Assembly: GCA_017163975.1 (NCBI GenBank)
Contig: JAFFSR010000347.1
Span: forward strand, 3,336,001 to 3,400,000
Origin: Anastatus disparis
Taxonomy: Eukaryota; Arthropoda; Insecta; Hymenoptera; Eupelmidae
DNA: 64,000 nucleotides
Direction: 5' to 3'
A program made the translations under genes and the position numbers. Each line of letters begins with the position of its first letter. Position 1 is the first letter of the stretch. The notes under the pieces were generated by a model. It did not search any database. It was given only the letters and a program-made list of their open reading frames with translations, and was not told where the DNA came from. Below are positions 59,089 to 64,000 of the stretch, piece after piece.

Positions 59089-60456
59089 TGTAACGTTTTA
59101 CTTTCTCGCTGGCCAGGACTCGTTAAATATGAGATATATATATAGATATAATATAAGTAAAGAAATAAATTAATTATTATATATATGGTAATAAATGAGG
59201 GCGAGGGGAGAGAAAGAAAAGGTTGCCTCCTGTTGCCAGATGCTTCAGTGAGTAACCAGGATTCGCGGCAGGAGGGGTTCAGGACGGGCGGCGGAAGATA
59301 AGGAAAATAAAAGGGTTTGACACCGTATGGTTATGCTGTGGAGTACCGAAGCTTTATTTTAGCATTTGATACTCAAATAATATAACGACGCTTTACAAAA
59401 TGATAATAATAAAATAAATGACTCGATATAAAACTAATAATGAAAATAACTAAGGAGGTAAATTAATTTAATTAAATAATTTATTTTTGAGTTTTTAAAT
59501 GAATAATTAACTTTAAATTTAACAAAGAAATAATTAGTGTTCTCTTAAACGAAATTAATTAACTTCAAAATAAAAGAAATAAACTTGGCTTTGGTTTGAT
59601 AAATGAAATAAATTATTCTCTACTTTATCGACTGGCGGTAAATTATCGATTGGTTCGTTGGCCACATCGGCCCGGGCGGTCAATTAGTCGGTGACGACTT
59701 CTGCCTGTAACAGTCGAAAGGGAGAAAAGAATATCGTTAATATAAATGTAATTTAATTACTAAGTTTCTCAATAGAGGTCGTTAGTTCACATCTTAATAG
59801 AGGCCGGCACTCTTTATCTTAATTATTATACTTATAAACTATGGATTAACAAAGATAAAACGATGGGTGGACGACACCCTTAATGTTATTAGCTATAGGA
59901 ATGAACGAGTATAATCAATTTTATAGACGCATGCAAAGTCTATATAATTACGGAACGAAATAAGGTTCGTTAAAAAACGGCGGTATTGAAAGTGTTATCC
60001 AATTTTGGGTGGACGACACCCTTAAATTAAATGCGGCGGTAATGCGGCGGGTGGAAGCGTATAAGTGGGTGGCTCAATTGCACTTAACCTAGGCCAGAGA
60101 GCACTCTAAGCTAAGATTAAATACAACTTAACTTACTACTAATGATTAAATACATTAGAGTAAGCGAGAAGTCAAACCTCTCTTATGTAGAGTGGGAGCT
60201 TTACATAGGCGAGATTATCGCCGAGTCTACTCTCTCTCTCTAGGCCAGAGAGCACTCTAGGCTAAGAGAGGGGAGAGAGCACGGTCCACTGTGCTTCGTC
60301 TCTCTGCTGAGCCTGTGGTCTTTATATGCTACCGAGCTCGCTGTTCCTCATACGGGAGCGGCTTTGGCCGACGCTATCTAGCGGCTGAGCCTGCTACTCT
60401 TCCCCGCGGGAGATTTGAACTGTGCTTGATGCATGATTATGTATAATCGTTGCACA
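59089..60456 (-). repeat. 3' LTR of the gypsy element, 1368 bp
   Basis: In sense orientation it starts TGTGCAACG and ends CGTTACA. Two pairs of internal direct repeats are visible: TGGGTGGACGACACCCTTAA at 59864 and 60006, and CTAGGCCAGAGAGCACTCTA at 60089 and 60240. The LTR is long, and its coding-strand start overlaps the end of the extra ORF. Confidence 0.88.
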
Positions 60457-61188
60457 CCCTCCTTTCTTCGGAGAGCGAACGAGCAGTGAGCGTCGAGTAG
60501 CCGGTAATGAGAATGTAAGAAAAATGAGATATAAAGAGAACTCATACCTGCGGGGGACGATACTAGCCTTTAAGAGTTGACCTGTTGATGGGTTGAGCCA
60601 GAGGTTCCACTTCCCCGCCGCCACTCGCACACGGAATCTCCTTGCTCCCACCGGTACTTCTGCCATGGACCCATCTGGAAGCTTCACGATATATTTTGGC
60701 CGATGGTCTGTTGGTGCTGTTTGTCTGTGTAGCAATGGTTGCTCCGGGTTGAAATCTTGTCTTCTTTTAATCCTTATATAGGAGATTGATGTGGAAGTAC
60801 CGGTGTGAGTGTGTGCGGGTGGTGGGGGGGTGATTGGAAGAGGCGAGATGGGTTTAGGTGGGTACGGGAAGACGGGTGAGAAAAGTGTGAATTTGGTGTG
60901 TTTGTGTGTGTGTGTGTGTGTGCGTGTTTTCAATTCTAGCGGATCTTTGAACGGATCTGGAGGTGTGGGTGTGGGTAGGTTGGTCGGTGGTATTGTGAGG
61001 TGTGTAGGTAGCTTGGTCGTGCGTTGTTTTTGCGGCTTAGCTGGTGTTGGAGGTTGCTCCCACAACGCTTCGAATTCAGCTATTAAACCTCTGTACATTT
61101 TTAGTGTATGTGATTTTGTGTTCGCGGGTTTCTTTAGTATATTATTGGTGGTACTTTCTATTGTGGGACAGGTATGTGTATGCGGCAT
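60394..61188 (-). CDS. Post-integrase ORF of the gypsy element, 264 aa, function unknown
   Basis: Starts 34 nt after the integrase stop in another frame. The N-terminus has a short helical-looking stretch (HTLKMYRGLIAEFEALWEQP, 27-46). Residues 47-130 are proline/threonine-rich with a HTHTHT run from a GT microsatellite. Residues 165-211 (PKYIVKLPDGSMAEVPVGAR, then FRVRVAAGKWNLWL) look like a compact beta-rich domain. I see no signal peptide, transmembrane segment or furin-like site, so it does not look like an envelope. A splice-donor-like CAG|GTATGAG (minus strand, 60550-60541) follows residue 213. The remaining C-terminus runs through the polypurine tract into the LTR and is probably not native. 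It may be an accessory or spliced product, or a displaced gag-like piece. I do not recognise the family. Confidence 0.5.
   Translation of the reverse strand: MPHTHTCPTIESTTNNILKKPANTKSHTLKMYRGLIAEFEALWEQPPTPAKPQKQRTTKLPTHLTIPPTNLPTPTPPDPFKDPLELKTRTHTHTHKHTKFTLFSPVFPYPPKPISPLPITPPPPAHTHTGTSTSISYIRIKRRQDFNPEQPLLHRQTAPTDHRPKYIVKLPDGSMAEVPVGARRFRVRVAAGKWNLWLNPSTGQLLKASIVPRRYEFSLYLIFLTFSLPATRRSLLVRSPKKGGCATIIHNHASSTVQISRGEE
60457..60469 (-). other. Polypurine tract of the gypsy element
   Basis: On the minus strand GAAGAAAGGAGGG directly precedes the LTR start TGTGCAACG, as needed for plus-strand DNA priming. Confidence 0.85.
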
Positions 61189-61222
61189 CTAGCGGTGGTT
61201 TTTGGAGATAATAAAAAAAATT

Positions 61223-62041
61223 TTACTTTCGGAAAGGCTTTAGGTCTTTTACGTGTACTCTTTCTGTGACTGTGTTCTTGTCATCGATAATGTCGAACGC
61301 TACTGGTGATAATATCTTGTGGATTTTGTACGGGCCATTGAAGGAATGGTGTAGTTTCGACGAGAAGTTCTTCGATTTGTCAGATAGAGTATGTATTTTC
61401 TTTAACACCTTTTCGCCTAATTTCGGAGACCAATTTTGATGACGCTTGTCATAATGGCCTTTTTGTTTAAAGAAACTTAACTGGAGGTTGTTTCGGGTTT
61501 CTTCTATGGCTTTTTGTAGGTTACTGATACGTGTAAAAGGTGAGGATTTTCGGGACGGCAGGTTGTTTAATGTCCCTGATGGAGTCATTTCGCGACCTGT
61601 ATTCAGGAAAGCTGGTGTGAAACCTGTTGATTCACTTTTTGCCGTGTTATAGGCAAAAGCCAATTGCTTTATGTTTTCGTCCCAGGATTTGTGATTTGCA
61701 CCGACATATTGCCTAATCATAGTCTTTACGACTTTATTAGTTCTTTCCACTGGATTACACTGTGGAGAATATGTGGGCGTTAACCTGTGTTTTATGTTAT
61801 TTGTTTTTAGGTATTCCTGAAAATCATAACCAATAAACTGGCTGCCGTTATCGCTAAGTATGGTGTTTGGGCATCCATGTTGCAATATTATCTGATCAGT
61901 AATTGCCTTAGTGATAACTTTTGCGGTAGCACGTTTAATCGGTTTGAGTTCTACCCATTTAGTAAATCTGTCTTGCATCACTATAAGACTAGTATTCAGT
62001 GATTTAGACTTCGGAAATGGACCCATTAAGTCTATTGACAC
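61223..62041 (-). CDS. Integrase core and C-terminal domain (gypsy pol, part 3)
   Basis: The D,D-35-E triad is seen as IDLMGPFP (D4), LSDNGSQF (D64) and NPVERTNKVVK (E99); the spacing D64 to E99 is exactly 35. Downstream lies a GPF/Y-type module (HHSFNGPYKIHKILSPVAFD) that ends with VHVKDLKPFRK. Integrase joins the cDNA ends to host DNA. The reading frame is offset by one base from the preceding RNase H/zinc-binding part, with a lesion at a G run near 62050-62055, so the ATG at 62041 is internal to the polyprotein and not a true start. Confidence 0.92.
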   Translation of the reverse strand: MSIDLMGPFPKSKSLNTSLIVMQDRFTKWVELKPIKRATAKVITKAITDQIILQHGCPNTILSDNGSQFIGYDFQEYLKTNNIKHRLTPTYSPQCNPVERTNKVVKTMIRQYVGANHKSWDENIKQLAFAYNTAKSESTGFTPAFLNTGREMTPSGTLNNLPSRKSSPFTRISNLQKAIEETRNNLQLSFFKQKGHYDKRHQNWSPKLGEKVLKKIHTLSDKSKNFSSKLHHSFNGPYKIHKILSPVAFDIIDDKNTVTERVHVKDLKPFRK

Positions 62042-63137
62042 TGTCTCCCCAAGGTACGTCTACTTTGGAAAACTGGATGAGTCCTGGCGGAAATTTTTGT
62101 TGCGGTTTAAATTTTTGGCAGTTTAAACATTTACGTACATGTTCTGCCCCATCGGATAACATGTGTGGCCAATGGTATCTAGCTTTAAGACGCTGCAGAG
62201 TCTTAAAGGTACCCAGGTGACCTGCGGTTACGGAGTCATGGACTTCGTTGAGTACGTTGCTGCGTTGATTAGCTGGAACGCATAGCTTGTACTCCGGATC
62301 GGATGACGGATGTAGCGGATTGTTCTTTTTATGCACATATAACTTCTTGTTAATTATGTGATAATCGGGAAAAGTCGTGGGATTTTCCTTGACCTTGTTG
62401 TACAGATCATGGTACCAATGGTCTTCAACATTTGAAGTTGCGCATACTTTTACGGGTTGCCGTGAAAGTATGTCAGCAATGGTATTTTCTGTACCTTTGC
62501 GGTATTTAACTTCGTAGTCGTATTGACTCAGTTCGAGAGCCCAGCGGGCGAGTCTGCCTGTTGGGTTGTCGATTTGGTCGAGCCACTTTAGTGAAAGATG
62601 GTCTGTGATTACTACGAAGTGATAGTTCTCGAGGTAATCTCTCATTTTCCAAATTGCCCATTTAACTGCTAGGCACTCTTGCTCTGTGACCGAATAGTTT
62701 TTCTCGGCTGACGTAAGAGTTCGGCTAGCGTATGCTATCACTCTTTCTTTACCGTCAATTTCTTGTGTCAGAACTGCGCCTAAACCTTCATTGCTGGCGT
62801 CAGTCTGTAAGATGAACATTTTTGTCCAATCTGGGCATGCTAGAACGGGAGCTTCGGTCAGCAGAGTTTTGAGAGTCTCGAAAGCTTGTTGTTGTTCTGG
62901 ACCCCATAACCATGCTACTTTCTTCTTTAGCAGATGGTTAAGTGGTGCGGAGATATGTGATGCGTTTTTAACGAAACGTCTGTACCAGGACACGAGTCCA
63001 AGAAACCTTCTCAGTTCTTTGACACTAGATGGTGGAGGAAGTTCTGAGATCGGTTTGGTCTTATCTGGATCGGTATGCAGACCTGTTTCGTTGATTGTAT
63101 GTCCCAGATATTTTAATTCTTTTTGGCAAAACAACAC
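62004..63137 (-). CDS. RT connection, RNase H and integrase zinc-binding domain (gypsy pol, part 2)
   Basis: RT thumb/connection: LKYLGHTINETGL and LRRFLGLVSWYRRFVKN. RNase H: FILQTDASNEGLGAVL (D113), NYSVTEQECLAV (E153 region), VVITDHLSLKWL (D179) and NTIADILSR (D222). The integrase HHCC finger has H300, H307, C337 and C340 (GHLGTFKTLQ, then CLNCQKF). The first ATG is internal. The frame is separated from the RT part by a one-base offset at a T run near 63131-63135, and from the integrase core by another near 62050. Each is a single-base length difference in a homopolymer. Confidence 0.92.
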   Translation of the reverse strand: MLFCQKELKYLGHTINETGLHTDPDKTKPISELPPPSSVKELRRFLGLVSWYRRFVKNASHISAPLNHLLKKKVAWLWGPEQQQAFETLKTLLTEAPVLACPDWTKMFILQTDASNEGLGAVLTQEIDGKERVIAYASRTLTSAEKNYSVTEQECLAVKWAIWKMRDYLENYHFVVITDHLSLKWLDQIDNPTGRLARWALELSQYDYEVKYRKGTENTIADILSRQPVKVCATSNVEDHWYHDLYNKVKENPTTFPDYHIINKKLYVHKKNNPLHPSSDPEYKLCVPANQRSNVLNEVHDSVTAGHLGTFKTLQRLKARYHWPHMLSDGAEHVRKCLNCQKFKPQQKFPPGLIQFSKVDVPWGDSVNRLNGSISEV

Positions 63138-64000
63138 TTATCTGCGTTAGGCTTTAGATTTGCCTGGCGTAGTCTATTAAAGACTTCTCGCAGGTGTTTT
63201 ATATGCTCTTCGAAGGTAGATGAGACGATAATGATGTCATCTAAATATGCGAAAGCATTCGGAGACATATCAGGTGTTATTACCGCGTCTAGGAGCCTTT
63301 GGAAGGTTGCGGTTGCGGAATGTAGGCCAAAAGGCATCACATTAAATTCAAACAGACCTTTACCTGCTACAGTAAATGCTGTTAGCGGTTTAGACTCTTC
63401 AGTTAATGGTACTTGCCAGTAGCCATTCTTGAGGTCTATTGTGCTTAAAAATTTAGCACCTCTTAATTTATTCAAGATGGAATGAATTTGCGGTAACGGA
63501 TACGCGTCTTTGCGAGTTACAGAGTTTAATTTGCGGAAATCTATGCAGAAGCGTTGTTTACCGTCCTTCTTCTTTACTAAGACGACCGGTGAACTCCAGG
63601 GACTGGATGAAGGACGAATGATGTTATTTTCCAACATTTCTTCTATTTCTGCATTTATCTTTGCCTGTGTTAACGGATTTCTGGGCCTGTACCTTTGTTT
63701 AATCGGAGTGGGGTCTGAGAGTTTAATCTCATGTTTAGCCAACGGCGTTGTTCCTTGAATTTCTCCAAACAATTTAAATTCTTCAGCTAAGAAGTTTTTT
63801 AACGTGAGCTTCTCGCTCTCGGATGGCTCCGTTAAACCAGGTTCGGATTTTATTGTACATGCGGAATGTACGTTTGGAGTTCTCAGGAATTCGTCGTTCA
63901 GACTGACTTTTATTTTAAGCTTGGTTAAAATATCCATGCCAAATAAAATGTCTGAGTCTAGGTTCGGCATTATGGAAAATGCGTGTTTTATTGTTACCCC
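63113..64000 (-). CDS. Protease end and reverse transcriptase (gypsy pol, part 1), cut by window edge
   Basis: The frame is open to the window edge, so the ATG at 63970 is internal. Just inside is the retropepsin end (SDILFGMDIL). RT: ENNIIRPSSSPWSSPVVLV, GKQRFCIDFRKLNSVT, FLSTIDLKNGYWQV (D179, motif A), FNVMPFGLHSATATFQRLLD (motif B) and FAYLDDIIIVS (catalytic YLDD, 242-245). All catalytic residues are present. Residue numbers are from the 63970 ATG. The frame ends early through a one-base offset at about 63131-63135. Confidence 0.93.
   Translation of the reverse strand, partial: GVTIKHAFSIMPNLDSDILFGMDILTKLKIKVSLNDEFLRTPNVHSACTIKSEPGLTEPSESEKLTLKNFLAEEFKLFGEIQGTTPLAKHEIKLSDPTPIKQRYRPRNPLTQAKINAEIEEMLENNIIRPSSSPWSSPVVLVKKKDGKQRFCIDFRKLNSVTRKDAYPLPQIHSILNKLRGAKFLSTIDLKNGYWQVPLTEESKPLTAFTVAGKGLFEFNVMPFGLHSATATFQRLLDAVITPDMSPNAFAYLDDIIIVSSTFEEHIKHLREVFNRLRQANLKPNADKCCFAKKN

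Larger units (their letters stand above)
59089..64000 (-). mobile_element. Ty3/gypsy LTR retrotransposon, 3' part, runs off the window
   Basis: In minus-strand order: end of protease, RT, RNase H, integrase, an extra proline-rich ORF, a polypurine tract and the 3' LTR. Gag, the 5' LTR and the second target site lie beyond 64000. Pol is nearly intact, with two single-base frameshifts, both at homopolymer runs. No envelope-like gene is evident, although the extra ORF occupies the place where one would sit. It is inserted in the satellite at 58.4-59.1 kb. Confidence 0.92.

Overview
This 64 kb window looks like transposon-dense, AT-rich intergenic chromatin of an animal, most likely an insect. 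I infer insect from the mix of a P-element-like (THAP) transposase, hAT, Ty3/gypsy and APE-type LINE copies in very AT-rich DNA. A hymenopteran such as an ant or wasp is a guess I cannot prove from this sequence. I found no host protein-coding gene that I would defend. Nearly every recognisable coding stretch belongs to a mobile element, and most are broken.

Layout. 1-5.6 kb: AT-rich DNA with one probable solo LTR (3856-4417) and a degenerate tRNA-like patch. 5.64-7.37 kb: a 15-bp minisatellite with higher-order structure. 7.9-8.4 kb: a foldback MITE. 8.5-10.2 kb: a satellite of about 100 bp. 10.7-11.06 kb: a 10-bp minisatellite. 12.1-12.5 kb: a foldback element. 12.6-14.4 kb: a truncated LINE on the minus strand ending in a perfect hairpin. 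15.8-18.8 kb: a dead P-like element split by two nested MITEs. 19.86-23.54 kb: a complete DNA transposon with an intact 712-codon transposase, TIRs of about 545 bp and a TATA target duplication. 24.7-26.9 kb: further MITEs and a truncated relative of that transposon. 26.98-33.96 kb: a second LINE, interrupted at 27024-31075 by a related but decayed transposon with TIRs of about 720 bp and a TTCT duplication.

34-44 kb: mostly non-coding, but it holds two TTAA-flanked elements placed back to back (39.3-40.1 kb), a 409-bp element with a 5S rRNA-like head and a 15-bp target duplication (40508-40916, probable 5S-derived SINE), and a 1076-bp near-perfect foldback with TA duplication (41800-42875). 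43.9-46.0 kb: an 81-bp tandem repeat, then a satellite with a monomer of about 50 bp. 48-49.3 kb: two more foldback MITEs. 52.9-56.2 kb: a multi-exon hAT transposase pseudogene followed by a 90-bp tandem repeat. 58.4-59.1 kb: the 44-46 kb satellite again, inverted, invaded at 59089 by a Ty3/gypsy retrotransposon on the minus strand. That element runs off the right edge with LTR, PPT, an unusual proline-rich ORF downstream of integrase, integrase, RNase H, RT and the end of protease.

The elements do not form a pathway. Their relations are those of host and parasite: autonomous transposases and LINE or gypsy polymerases on one side, and non-autonomous foldbacks and a SINE-like element that would borrow such machinery on the other. 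The most interesting items are the 5S-headed element, the recurrent TTAA foldbacks sharing a GAGG-type terminus, the intact long-TIR transposon, and the post-integrase ORF of the gypsy element.
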